A stretch of DNA of 64,000 bases from Pyropia haitanensis (GCA_008729055.1 SDUX01000008.1:4179756-4243755), one strand, 5' to 3'; positions 21,405-30,791 are shown, numbered from the stretch's first letter. Made by a program: numbers and translations. The notes: generated by a model not told the origin, from the letters alone.

Positions 21405-22691
21405 ATGGCCGCCTTTCTGCCTCTGGCTGGCGTCCGCCACCCGCTGCGCTCCCCCGCCGGCCCCCGTCGCGTGGGCGGCGACCGCCCCGCGGCGCGGCGC
21501 CCCGCCGCCGCCGCTGCCGCCGCCGCCGCCACGGGGCGGCGGTGGACAGCGACGGCGGCCCCCCCCCCCTCCCCCACGCCGCCGCCGCCGCCGCCGTCGC
21601 CGCCAGCAGGAGCGGCCGTCGGCGCGGCAACGGCGGCGGGCCTCCCCCCCCCCCTGGCGTCGGACGACATCCCCCCCTGGGCGGGCACCACCCTCCTCTC
21701 CCGCGCCGTCACGGCGCTGATTGGCGTGCCGCCCATCTACGCGCTGCTCGCGGCGTGGGCCAAGGCGGTGCTCGTCCGCACCGCCGAGCGGCGGGGCATC
21801 CCCTGGGCCGCCACCCGTGACACCATCCTCGACACCGTCGGCGCTGGGCGTGACGGCGGCGGCGGCGGCGGCGGCGCCCTCGGCGCCGTCACCGACGCCA
21901 CCGTCGACTACCCCGACTACTACCGCCGCCCCTTCCACGCGTACGCGGAGGGGAACCTGTGTTGGGCGGCGGCGGCCGAGGCGGAAGCCGCCACGCTCGC
22001 CGTCAGCGCGCGCACGTTCCCGCACCTCCCCCCCGCCGCCGCGTTTGACCGCCTCCGCGCGGGCGTGTACGAGGCGGTGGTGGCGGCGCTCGACGGGCCG
22101 GGCGGCGGCGGTACCGACCGGCTGCGGCTGGTCGTGGACGTGGGGTGTGGCGTCGGCATGGGCACCCTCGCGCTGCGGTCGCACCTGCTCGCGCTGCGCG
22201 CCGCGTGCGCGGAAACGCCAACCGCCTCCCCCCCGCCCCCCGACCTCGAGGTCCTTGGCGTAGACCTGTCCCCCTACATGCTCGCCGTCGCCGCCGCCCG
22301 CGCGGCCGCGCCCGGTGTCACGTACCGCCACGGGCGTGCCGAGGCGCTGCCCGTCCCGCCCGCCACCGCCGGCGTCGTCGCCCTCCAGTTCCTCCTCCAC
22401 GAGATGCCCGCCGCGGCGGCCGCCGCGTCGCTCGCCGGCGCGTACGCGGCGCTCGCGCCCGGCGGCGTGCTGGCCATAGTGGATACCGACCCGCGGTCGC
22501 CGACGCTCCGCGGCATGCCGCCGACGCTGTACGCGGCGATGAAGTGCACGGAGCCCCACTCGGACGAGTACTACCCGTTGGATGTGGAGGCGGCGGCGGC
22601 GGCGGCGGGCTTTGGGCGCGTCGTGACGGTCGCGACGAGCCACCGCCACCGGACGGTGACGGCGGTCAAGCCGGGGCTGGGGGGGGGGTGA
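21405..22691 (+). CDS. Class I SAM-dependent methyltransferase, copy B
   Basis: The intact member of the local family, 428 residues. It has the same order of blocks as copy A: low-complexity leader, DIPPWAG, YPDYYRRPFHAYAEGNLCW, motif I DVGCGVGMGTL, GVDLSPYML, LQFLLHEMPAA, and a C-terminal HSDEYYPLDVEAA region followed by GLGGG and TGA. The ATG lies in CACCATGGCC and matches copy A. Differences from A are scattered substitutions, for example DTDPRS against DNNPRS, plus small changes in Ala runs. Known plant relatives are plastid-predicted and mostly uncharacterised, so no substrate is assigned. Confidence 0.87.
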   Translation: MAAFLPLAGVRHPLRSPAGPRRVGGDRPAARRPAAAAAAAAATGRRWTATAAPPPSPTPPPPPPSPPAGAAVGAATAAGLPPPLASDDIPPWAGTTLLSRAVTALIGVPPIYALLAAWAKAVLVRTAERRGIPWAATRDTILDTVGAGRDGGGGGGGALGAVTDATVDYPDYYRRPFHAYAEGNLCWAAAAEAEAATLAVSARTFPHLPPAAAFDRLRAGVYEAVVAALDGPGGGGTDRLRLVVDVGCGVGMGTLALRSHLLALRAACAETPTASPPPPDLEVLGVDLSPYMLAVAAARAAAPGVTYRHGRAEALPVPPATAGVVALQFLLHEMPAAAAAASLAGAYAALAPGGVLAIVDTDPRSPTLRGMPPTLYAAMKCTEPHSDEYYPLDVEAAAAAAGFGRVVTVATSHRHRTVTAVKPGLGGG

Positions 22692-23461
22692 CGCGTGTGG
22701 CGTGGGTGGGGGTGCGGCCAGTAAGAGTGCGGAGGGGGGGGGGAGGGCAGGCGGCGGAGGCGTACGTCTTTTTTTTTTTTTCGTCTTTTTTTTTTTTTTT
22801 TTTTGGTGGGGGGGGCACGGCGGGACGCGGCGTGCTCGTAGCTCATGATGCCCAGTCGAGCGGTCAACGCCGCGGCTCATGAAGCGGCGGCGGGTCACCA
22901 ACGTTTGGCCAGGGTGGCAGCGCCAGCGGCGCCCGACGCGTCGGCGGCGTGCCGCGGCCGCGCCCGCCCGCGGCGCGCTTCCCGCCGCCACCCCCCCACC
23001 ACCCACGGGCGCACCGCCGCCCGCCGGCGGTCGCGCCTCCCCACAGCCGCCGCCAACGGTTCCCGCGGCGGGCGCACGACGGCGCACCCCCCCGCCCCCC
23101 CCCCCCCCTCGCGTGGGTCCACCCACCACCGCCGCCGCGGTCGGCGCGGCCGCCCCCGGCCGCGGCCGCCGCCGCCGCCCGCCCCCCGGCGTGGCCGCCC
23201 GCCAAAACCCTCGAGTGTCTGGATTTGTGCACCCGCCACGCCACAGGGGGACGCGCGGCGCGCCGCCGCGTCGGGGCGGTCGGCGCGTCGTCCCCCTCTG
23301 CGGCGCCGCGGCGGCGCGGCCGTGCGGGGAGCGCCCCGCGCCGCCACACTCGCGGCGCGGCACCCGCCCGCGTCCGCACGTGTCCCCGCCGCGACGCCAC
23401 TGGTGGCCGTCGATGCCGCTGCTGGCAACTGGGGGGGGGGGGGGGGACCACGCGACGCGCG

Positions 23462-23498
<37 letters not shown>

Positions 23499-24171
23499 AC
23501 GCCACGGGTGGTGGCTCCCACCCGTGCCGCGGCGGGCGTTGCACCCCCCCTCCCGTCCTCTGCACGGCGTGCCACGCGCCGCGGGCGGGTGCCACCTGCC
23601 CGCCCGTGAGCGGCGGCAGCGCAGGGGGGGGGGGCGGGGAGGTAGGGGCAGGCCGCGTTGGTGCCACTGCTTTGGCTCCGCCGTGCCAGCCGCGTCGCTG
23701 GAGGGGCCGTCCACTGGGAAGAGGGTCGTGACGGGCGGGATGGGGGACGGGTGAGGCCGCGTCATGGCATGGGAGGCGAGGGGAGGGGGGCGGTGCCAGC
23801 GGCGGCGACCGTGCCACCGTGTGCCGCTCGCCCGTCCTCCCCCGCTCGTCACCCTGTGGAGCTGTCAGGTGCGACCATCCCGCCGGTGGCTGGTGTGCCG
23901 CGGATGGCGGCGGGAGGGCGCGGCGGCCGGAGCGCGCTCTGAGTATATAGCCAGCAGGTGAGCCGGCGGTTGGGGTGGGGACCATGCCACCATCCAGCAG
24001 CACCGCCCACTCGTCACGACCACCACCGCCACCACCGCCATCAGCCACTGAGCCCCACCCCGCCTCGCCGTCCATCACCACCGGCGCCCAACGGCGACAC
24101 CTGCTGTTCAAGACCGCCATTGGGTCATCCCCTCCCCCACCCCCCTCCCCTCCCACCAGCCGCTGCGCGCC
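22692..24171. other. Intergenic upstream of malectin gene 1
   Basis: Contains a T-rich stretch at 22768-22804 just after methyltransferase B, GC-rich DNA with long spurious open frames on both strands, and the conserved TATA-type promoter near 23944. The parallel interval in copy II (32011-33471) is recognisably homologous but clearly diverged. Confidence 0.5.
23944..23949 (+). promoter_or_regulatory. TATA-box candidate for malectin gene 1
   Basis: GAGTATATAGCCAGCAGGTG is one of very few AT-rich hexamers in this interval. It is conserved, with the following CCAGCAGGTGAG, upstream of the second malectin gene at 33223-33228, although the flanks have drifted. It lies about 220 bases before the ATG, leaving room for a 5' UTR. 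Confidence 0.5.
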
Positions 24172-27100
24172 ATGATGAGGGCGCACTCCGCCCTGGCGGC
24201 GGCGACCGCCACCATTGCCGCAGCTGCCGCCGCGGCCGCCCTGCTCGCCACCTGCGTCTCCCCCGCCGCCGCCGCGCCCGCCCCCCCCCTCTTGGCGCTC
24301 AACATTGGCGGCGGCGGCGGCGTCGCGCCCTTTGCCGCCGACGCCGACGCGGCCGCCTACGCCGCTGGCGACGCCACGTCGGTCTACACGTTGGCCGGGG
24401 GCGTGGCCGGCACCGCCCGGCCGGGCCTCTACACCTCCCAGCGGTACGCTTCTACCCGCGGGGCGTTTACGTACGCCCTCCCCCTCGACGCGGGCACCTA
24501 CACGGTGACCCTCCACTGGGCAGAGTTGTGGGCCGGTGCCGCCGCGACGGGCGTGCGCGTCTTTGGCGTGGCCGTGGGGGGGGTGACCGTCGAGCCGGCG
24601 CTCGACGTGTTTGCTGCCGCGGGGGGGCTCCGCACCGCTCTGACCCGCTCCTACGTGGCCGTCGTTGCCGACGGCGGGGGGGGGCTGCCCGTGACGTTTA
24701 CCAGCGTCAAGCAAAACGCAATGATCAGTGCCATTGAGGTGCACCGCGGGGGTGAGGGGGCGACCGACGGCGGGGCGGGGGACGGCGGGGCCGGCGACGG
24801 TGGGGCGGGCGGCGACGGGGAAGGCGACGATGAAGGGCAGGAGGCGGCGGCATCGACGCCGGCGCCGCTGTGGCTCAACGTGGGCGGCCCCGCCGTGGCG
24901 GGCTACACCCCAGACACCCCGTACGTGACCAACGGCGCCGATACGGGGCTGTGGGGGAGCGCCGCGGGCGTGTCCACCGCCAACGCCGGCGCCGCCACGG
25001 CCCCCGCGCCGGCGGCCATCTACGCCACCCAGCGGTGGGGGCCGGTGCTCGCCTACACCTTCCCCCTCCCGGCGGGCACCTACACCCTGCGGCTGCACTT
25101 TGCCGAGCTGTACGGCCCGGTGGGCGTCGTCGGCGGGCGTGTCTTTTCCATCACCGCCGCCGGCGGGGGGGCGCCCGTGACGGTCACCGACGTGGACGTG
25201 TACGCGGCCGCGGGCTGGGCGACCGCGTACAGCCGTACGCTGTCGGTGGAGGTGGTCGGGTCGAGCGGCCTCCAGCTGACGCTGACGTCGAGTGTGGAGA
25301 ACGCCGCGTTGCAGGGCATCGAGGTGTTTAACGCGGCGGCCGAGCCGGCGGGCCCACCGTCGGGCGGCGCGCCGGGCGCGCCCGCCCCCATCCCAGAGGA
25401 CCACTTTGCGCACGCGGTCATTGACCCGCTCCCCGCGGCGGTCGTCGACCTGGACAGCAACGGGCACCAAGCGGTGACGCTGTCGGCCTACGACTCGCAC
25501 ACCCACCGCTTCCATGATGGCGCGGCGGGCGAGCTCGTGTCTTTTACGTGGACGGCGGTGGCGACGGGGGAGGTGCTCGGGCGGGGCATCTCGGTGGCGG
25601 TGGAGTTTCCGCTCGGCACGACCGCCGTCAAGCTGACCGTCGTGGATGATGGGGACAACGCGAGCGACGCCGAGTCGGTCGTGACGGTCGTCGGCTCCCT
25701 CGCGCAGGGCGTCTACTGTTACTACTATGCGGGCGACGCGGACGGGGGGGCCAAGCCCGTCTTTGCGGCAGAGAGCCAGGACCTGTCCTTTCCGACGGCG
25801 GCCTCCTTCCCAGAGGGTCCCCACGGGCGCGACGGCTTTACTCAGCGCTGCGTCTTTTGGTACAAGGCGCCCGCCAATGGGGAGTACGTCTTTGAGGCCG
25901 CCTTTGCGGGCGGAGACGTCGAGATGACGCTGGACGGGGCGGCGGTGCTGGCAGCGTCGGCTGGTGGCTCCTCGACCGCCTCTGGGCTGGTGTACCTCAC
26001 GGCGGGGATGCACGAGGCGGTCACCACCTACCGCCACAGTAGCGGCGGCACGGCGGCGACCGTAGCCGTGACGGCCGCCGGCGGCGCGCCCCTGCCACAG
26101 GAGGCCCTCGAGTGGGACCGCGCGACGGTGGCGCCCGTCGTCACGGGCGTGGATCCCCCGTCGGGCGGCCTGCAGCCGGGCACCCCCGTGACGATCACGG
26201 GGGTGGGGTTCTTCACGGCCGACGCGCAGGTGACGTTTGGGGGGGTGGCCGCGACGGTGCTGGCGCGGGACGGCTCGACCGGGCTGACGGTGGAGGCGCC
26301 GGGTGCGGCAGCCGCCGGGACGGTCGACGTGGTGGTGACGACCGGCGGGGGCGTGGCCGGGGAGGGCGGCGTCAGTGGCGGCGTGGCTTACACCTACGAG
26401 CCGGCGGCGGCCGACCCGATCAAGTTTACCCAGACCACCCTCAAGTCGGCCGGCGGTGGCGACTACTACATTGCCGGCCCCACGTCCATTGCGCTCGGCC
26501 CCGACGGCCGCGTGTACGTCGGCCAGTACAACGAGTACATCCAGGCGCTGACGGTGGACGCGGCCACCAACGTCGTTACGGACACGTGCGTCTCCGAGTC
26601 TATCGGCGACAAGCGCAGCGTGCTGTCCCTGGCGTTTGACCCGCTGGCGGACGGCGACGGCTTGACCCTCCTCGCCGCCACCAGCCTGCTCTACTACGCG
26701 CAGCGGCACCGCCGCCCGCTATCCGAGTGGGACAATGGGGCGGTGGTGGTGCTGCGGCCCGACTTTGGCGGCCACTGCCTGGGGGTGGAGCGGACGCTCC
26801 TATCGGGGCTGCCCGTCTCCAACCACGACCACGCGGTGCAGGCGCTCGAGTGGGACCAGGCGGGGCGGCTGCTGCTCATCGCGGGCGGCTTGACCAATAT
26901 GGGCGCCAACGTGCGCGGCGGCCGCCTGGGCGGCGTCGACGAGACGCCCCTGTCCGCCGCCGTCCTGCGCGCGCCCGTCCACGCGGCCGGCTTTGACGGC
27001 CACGTCGTCTATGACCAGACGGATGACGCGCGGACGTCGCGGCAGGTTGGGGGCTTGGGCGTGACCGTCCACGCGGCGGGCATCCGCAACGGCTACGACG

Positions 27101-27927
27101 TGGTGCTCCACACCAACGGGGAGCTCTACGGGACGGACAACGGGCCCAACGCGGGCTACGGCGACGTCGCCGAGGGGTGCGACGCGTCGTCCGACGGCTT
27201 TACCCAACAGGACAAGCTCCTCCACCTCACCGGCGGCGGCTACTATGGCCACCCCAACCGCAACCGCGCCCGCGATGACGGGCGGCAGTGCTTCTACTAC
27301 CGCAACGCGGAGCCGTCGCAGAACGGCTACACGGCGCCCATGGCGGACCTTGGCCGCTCCTCCATCAACGGCGTGATGGAGTACACGGCCAACCTGTTTG
27401 GGGGCGCCCTCAAGCACGACTTGCTCCTCGCCAAGTTCAGCGGCGGCTCCTCGTCGGGCCAGACGCAGCGGGTGCAGCTGGGCGCCGGCGCCGGCGGCGG
27501 CGGCAAGGCCGAGTCCATCACCGACCTGTTTGGCTTCTCGGGGCTCCTCATGGTGCAGACGCCCGCGGGGGCGGTGCTGTCGCCGCAGCCCCAAAAGAAC
27601 CGCGTCCTCGTCGCCGCGCCCGACTACCCGACGCCCGCCGCGGCGGCGGGGCCGGTGGTGGTGGCGGTGGCGCCCCACCGCGGGCGCGTGGCGGGCGGCA
27701 ACACGGTGACCATTGGCGGGCACCACTTTGGCGGCGCCCCCGCCGCCACGATTGGCGGCGCGCCGTGCGGGGACGTGCGCAACGTGGCGCCCGACGGGCG
27801 GTCATTCCAGTGCACCGCGCCGGCGGGGGCGCCGGGCTCGCTGGTGCGGGTGGTGGTGACTACCTCGGGCGGGCGCGTGAGTGCCGTGACGCCAGGCCGG
27901 GGGGACTACTGGTACATGGAGGTGTAG
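24172..27927 (+). CDS. Secreted malectin-PKD-PA14-TIG-propeller protein, copy 1
   Basis: 1251 residues in one exon. Residues 1-35 form a signal peptide ending in an Ala-rich cleavage region. Malectin-like domains lie at about 40-192 and 232-386 (LNIGG or LNVGG starts, LHWAEL/LHFAELYG cores), joined by an acidic Gly/Asp linker. A PKD-like beta domain follows at about 415-507, then a PA14-like domain at 510-640 (FWYKAPANGEYVF, DVEMTLDG, YLTAGMH). A TIG/IPT domain at 653-742 opens VTGVDPPSGG, and a six-blade-type propeller at 745-1155 resembles soluble glucose/sorbosone dehydrogenases (SIALGPDGRVYVGQ, LYGTDNGPNAGYGDV, YYGHPNRNRARDD). A second TIG/IPT spans 1160-1240. Malectin and PA14 domains usually bind carbohydrate, so a cell-wall or surface polysaccharide role is likely. 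Whether the propeller is enzymatic is unknown. The ATG at 24172 gives the signal peptide directly. Confidence 0.88.
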   Translation: MMRAHSALAAATATIAAAAAAAALLATCVSPAAAAPAPPLLALNIGGGGGVAPFAADADAAAYAAGDATSVYTLAGGVAGTARPGLYTSQRYASTRGAFTYALPLDAGTYTVTLHWAELWAGAAATGVRVFGVAVGGVTVEPALDVFAAAGGLRTALTRSYVAVVADGGGGLPVTFTSVKQNAMISAIEVHRGGEGATDGGAGDGGAGDGGAGGDGEGDDEGQEAAASTPAPLWLNVGGPAVAGYTPDTPYVTNGADTGLWGSAAGVSTANAGAATAPAPAAIYATQRWGPVLAYTFPLPAGTYTLRLHFAELYGPVGVVGGRVFSITAAGGGAPVTVTDVDVYAAAGWATAYSRTLSVEVVGSSGLQLTLTSSVENAALQGIEVFNAAAEPAGPPSGGAPGAPAPIPEDHFAHAVIDPLPAAVVDLDSNGHQAVTLSAYDSHTHRFHDGAAGELVSFTWTAVATGEVLGRGISVAVEFPLGTTAVKLTVVDDGDNASDAESVVTVVGSLAQGVYCYYYAGDADGGAKPVFAAESQDLSFPTAASFPEGPHGRDGFTQRCVFWYKAPANGEYVFEAAFAGGDVEMTLDGAAVLAASAGGSSTASGLVYLTAGMHEAVTTYRHSSGGTAATVAVTAAGGAPLPQEALEWDRATVAPVVTGVDPPSGGLQPGTPVTITGVGFFTADAQVTFGGVAATVLARDGSTGLTVEAPGAAAAGTVDVVVTTGGGVAGEGGVSGGVAYTYEPAAADPIKFTQTTLKSAGGGDYYIAGPTSIALGPDGRVYVGQYNEYIQALTVDAATNVVTDTCVSESIGDKRSVLSLAFDPLADGDGLTLLAATSLLYYAQRHRRPLSEWDNGAVVVLRPDFGGHCLGVERTLLSGLPVSNHDHAVQALEWDQAGRLLLIAGGLTNMGANVRGGRLGGVDETPLSAAVLRAPVHAAGFDGHVVYDQTDDARTSRQVGGLGVTVHAAGIRNGYDVVLHTNGELYGTDNGPNAGYGDVAEGCDASSDGFTQQDKLLHLTGGGYYGHPNRNRARDDGRQCFYYRNAEPSQNGYTAPMADLGRSSINGVMEYTANLFGGALKHDLLLAKFSGGSSSGQTQRVQLGAGAGGGGKAESITDLFGFSGLLMVQTPAGAVLSPQPQKNRVLVAAPDYPTPAAAAGPVVVAVAPHRGRVAGGNTVTIGGHHFGGAPAATIGGAPCGDVRNVAPDGRSFQCTAPAGAPGSLVRVVVTTSGGRVSAVTPGRGDYWYMEV

Positions 27928-28744
27928 GGTCGGGGAAGGAGAGGGGAGGGCAAAGACGACGGGAGACGCGACGAGGGTAGGATCATAACACAATTAACAG
28001 ATGCAGTCTTGGACCTTGGCCCCCCCGTCACGCGGGCGGTCAGGCAGTAGACAGTGATGGCATAGCTGCAGCCGCCGTATGGAGGGCCTGAGGAAGGCCG
28101 TCGTGTGGGGGTCGCCGAGGACGCAGCGGTCAGCAGGACGGGGGCGACGGCCGAGACGAGACGCAGAGGGGGAGAATGCGGGCGCCGAGGGAGCGGGCGC
28201 CGCGTGCAGGGTCCCCACGACGTATCGACGACAGGGGTCCGCACCGCCAGGTGCACGGACGTCCTGGGCGAGGAGCGTCCCACGGGGTCGCCGGGGACGA
28301 CGCGGCTGCGCTCCACCACCGGCGCCGCCACTGCGTCCACCTGAGACGCCAGCAAGGCGGAGAGGAAGTCGACTAGGGGGGTCCCCCACCCTAGCCGGCT
28401 GCTCGCCACACGGTCACGCCTAGGACACGAGGCTGCCGTACGCCCGCGCGGCGGTCGACGGCCGGCCGCCCCGGCCGTCGCCGCCGCCTTGGCCGTAACC
28501 AGACGGACTGGGGCGGCCGCGTCGTCCTCCGCTGCCGTCACCCGGAAGGTGCACACCGGCGGCGGCGGGCCTCGGCGGCGAGCGCCGGACGCGGCGCACA
28601 GGGGGGTGTGGGCATCGCGGACCGGCTGGCCGGCAGGGCGGCACCGTCCATCCCCCCACAGGTCGCGACGGCGGCGGCGGCGGCGGCGGCGGTGGCCCGC
28701 GATGCGGGAGCAGGCCAAAGCAACGGCGGCGGCTGGGGACCCCT
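27928..28744. other. 3' flank of malectin gene 1, shared with copy II
   Basis: Homology to 37228-37910 continues here but weakens with distance from the coding region. A frame on the minus strand (about 28410-28560) is partly shared between the copies, but I do not consider it a gene. Confidence 0.4.
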
Positions 28745-29443
28745 TCAGCGGCGCCGCCGCTTTGCCCACCGACGCCTCGGCCGCCACCGGCGGCTGGGAC
28801 GGTGACTCTGCGCTGACGGCGGCGCTGCACGGGGGCTCCCCCGCCGGCGGCGCATGGGGAAGCAGCGCCGCCTCCATCGGTGCGGCGACGGCGGCGGTGC
28901 GCGACAAAAGATCCACGTAATCGCCGCGCCGCCGAGGAGGAAGCCCATGGCGATGCGGGTTTGGAGTTTGAGCGACGCCGACAGCTTCCGCTGCAGCGTC
29001 GATGTCTCTTCAGCGGCCACGTCAGCGGCAGCCGCAGCCGAATCCCCGCCCTTCGCGGCGGGCCCATCGTCTGCCGGCGATGCCTCTGCCGACGCAGACA
29101 TCCGAGGGGACGTTGCCGCCGCCGCAGCTGCTGCTGCCGCTGCTGCTGCCGCTAGCCCAGACGATGGGCCACCGCAGCCAAAACGCCCTGCCGCCCAATG
29201 GCAAGGGGGGTGAGCGCCCACAAAGGCCGCCCGCCGAGACCGGGCGGGGCGGGCGGCGACCGCGGCGCGACCAACACGGGGGGCTCGGGCGCAGCCACGG
29301 CCTCCGTGTGCAGTGGACGCCGCCGCCGATAGTGGCGGACGGGCCGTCCCCACCGACGCCCCCGCTGCGGTTGTGGCGGGCCACACAGGGGGGGCGGCAA
29401 ACGCCGCCACAGGGCGACGGCCCCATGGGGGGAAGCCCGCCAT
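28745..29443 (-). CDS. Hypothetical protein, possible 5' exon with targeting leader
   Basis: From the ATG at 29443 the frame reads MAGFPPWGRR, then an Ala/Arg-rich leader, a poly-Ala segment, a short acidic Ala stretch, and LKLQTRIAMGFLLGGAAITWI, a basic-flanked hydrophobic segment. This leader plus first membrane helix resembles the start of plastid membrane enzymes such as phosphatidate cytidylyltransferase, but the evidence is one segment only. Beyond it the frame becomes Arg/Pro-rich and then enters the duplicated block. The gene may continue after an intron I cannot place, or may have been cut off by the duplication. Treat as tentative. Confidence 0.3.
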   Translation of the reverse strand: MAGFPPWGRRPVAAFAAPPVWPATTAAGASVGTARPPLSAAASTAHGGRGCARAPRVGRAAVAARPARSRRAAFVGAHPPCHWAAGRFGCGGPSSGLAAAAAAAAAAAAATSPRMSASAEASPADDGPAAKGGDSAAAAADVAAEETSTLQRKLSASLKLQTRIAMGFLLGGAAITWIFCRAPPPSPHRWRRRCFPMRRRRGSPRAAPPSAQSHRPSRRWRPRRRWAKRRRR

Positions 29444-29742
29444 CCAGCTGGCAGACCGAGTGCGGCGAAGGGAAGAGGGGGGAGGAGGAAAGGCAGACGG
29501 CACCAGAGCTGCAGAGACCGGCGAGCGGAGTAAGGCCCAGACAGGCGCGGGGGCGGGACGCAGCGGGGGGGGGGGAGTTGGAGCCACGCGGCGCCATAGT
29601 GAGGGGCGGTGCGCATGCGCCCTGGCCAATGCGCGGGGGTCCGGTGGCGGAAAGGCGCGGGCCGGCGGTGGTGGGCGCCGCCCTGGCCCGGCCGTGCGCG
29701 TGGGACCGCGGTCTGGCCGGCCGCGCCACAGTCGCCGTTATC

Positions 29743-29785
29743 AGAGAGTTTTTACTGCGCGTCCGTGAGATCGTTTGTGAGAACG
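29743..29785 (+). repeat. Left terminal inverted repeat
   Basis: Starts AGAGAGTTTTTAC and ends within GATCGTTTGTGAGAACG. It matches the reverse complement of 30643-30685 with four mismatches. Confidence 0.85.
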
Positions 29786-29891
29786 ATTCAGCTGTAATGG
29801 CTTGTCAGCCACGGCGAGGCGAACCAAGCGTCACACTGGTTTTTACAACGCGACCGTGAGATCTCTTTGTGAGAACTCCTTGGAATGAGGA

Positions 29892-30515
29892 TTGCCTTCA
29901 ATTTCTCCGCACGCTGGGCCCCCGCCGGCCCCACCCCTCATGACCACACGCTCCGCGCCAGTATTCCCGCCGCCTGTGTGCACAGCGCCGGCGGCGACAA
30001 CGATGGTCGCCATCCGCACTCACACTCTGCGCTTCTGGCGCGCTCGACGGCGCCGCCTGAGGGTGGCGCTTCTAGCTGGTCATGCGATGGATTTGGCCAT
30101 GGTCGACATGTCCCCTCTCGTCGAGGCCTACAGAAGAGCCCATCGGGAAGTCGCGCTCTCTTTGGCCCGGTCTCGACGAGTGACCGCTGTACGCTTCAAC
30201 ATCAACTCGTTCTCTTCGTCGGAGGCGTTGTCCCTCTTTCGTTTCCTCCCTTCTGACATTGGGCGCTTGGTGGATCTGTTGCACGTGGGAGACGCTGTGA
30301 GCTTGACTAGATATGCCATTACACCTGTGGAGTGCCTCTGCATTGTTTTGAGACGCCTTGCGTCCCCTGCGCGATGGTTTGACCTGGAGGAGCTGTTTGG
30401 TCGTAGCTCGTCTGCTCTATGTAACAAGAGGCTGGCCCGGGGCGGCGCAGCCCACAGAGTAAGTGTACAACAAATGCCCTCTCAGGCGACACGTGTGCAA
30501 CTTAGGGCAGTCTAA
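29892..30515 (+). pseudogene. Harbinger transposase/nuclease N-terminal fragment
   Basis: An open frame of 207 residues inside the element. The segment about 105-170 reads as the helical N-terminal part that precedes the DDE nuclease in PIF/Harbinger proteins: LSLFRFLPSDIGRLVDLL, then ITPVECLCIVLRRLASP, then DLEELFGRSSSALCN, matching the family pattern of an FRF motif, an xxEALCxxLRRL helix and a LFGRSxxxxx motif. The frame then loses similarity and stops shortly before the right repeat. The catalytic Asp/Asp/Glu domain is absent, which suggests an internal deletion. The first Met may not be the ancestral start. Confidence 0.65.
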
Positions 30516-30642
30516 GAGATCTCACAAATACTCTCGGTCCGTGACAACTCACGCCGTTCTTGTCACGGACTCATCTCACGTGAGATCTCTGTGAGATCGT
30601 TTTGGAGGTAGTAGCCCCCTTTCTGTAAAGAATTTGGTGCCA

Positions 30643-30685
30643 CGTTGTCACAAACGATCTCACGGACGGGTTGTAAAAACTCTCT
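30643..30685 (-). repeat. Right terminal inverted repeat
   Basis: Reverse complement of the left repeat. It is followed at once by ATC, the same three bases that precede the left end. Confidence 0.85.
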
Positions 30686-30733
30686 ATCGTCGAGCGGGAC
30701 AGCAGAGGCGCGACGCTTTGCCTCTCGTTCCCG

Positions 30734-30791
30734 TGGCTACTTCAATGGCCGGTTTGCCAAAATGGCTACTTCAGTGGCCGGTTTGCCAAAA
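30734..30791. repeat. 29-base direct repeat, two copies
   Basis: TGGCTACTTCAATGGCCGGT and what follows to base 30762 is repeated at 30763-30791 with one A-to-G change. It sits 45 bases outside the right end of the Harbinger-like element and may mark an older insertion or a slipped repair. Confidence 0.85.

Larger units (their letters stand above)
21190..28630. repeat. Segmental tandem duplication, copy I
   Basis: Carries methyltransferase B, its 3' flank with a T-rich stretch, the malectin-gene promoter, malectin gene 1 and about 700 bases beyond. It is matched in the same order and orientation by 30885-37910. Malectin genes are offset by exactly 9300 bases; the methyltransferase part is offset by about 9670 because copy II has deletions. 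Boundaries are approximate. Confidence 0.85.
29743..30685. mobile_element. Truncated PIF/Harbinger-like DNA transposon
   Basis: 943 bases bounded by 43-base terminal inverted repeats (29743-29785 and 30643-30685) that both begin AGAGAGTTTTTAC and differ at four positions. A 3-base direct repeat ATC flanks the element (29740-29742 and 30686-30688), the size expected for Harbinger elements. Internal GTGAGATC and TCTCAC motifs repeat near both ends. Base composition is clearly lower in GC than the host DNA. The interior encodes only an N-terminal transposase-like fragment and no DDE catalytic region, so the element looks non-autonomous. Confidence 0.82.

Noticed and set aside
21372..23852. 826-residue minus-strand frame opposite methyltransferase B
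   Set aside because: Shadow of the methyltransferase, extended by low-complexity DNA.
22864..26709. 1281-residue minus-strand frame opposite malectin gene 1, and the 915-residue one opposite gene 2
   Set aside because: They are antisense shadows of a well-supported coding region, and their residues (His/Arg/Gly-rich) have no domain.
28420..29067. 215-residue minus-strand frame overlapping 28745-29443
   Set aside because: It is an Arg/Gly/Pro shadow frame of the tentative leader-containing frame.
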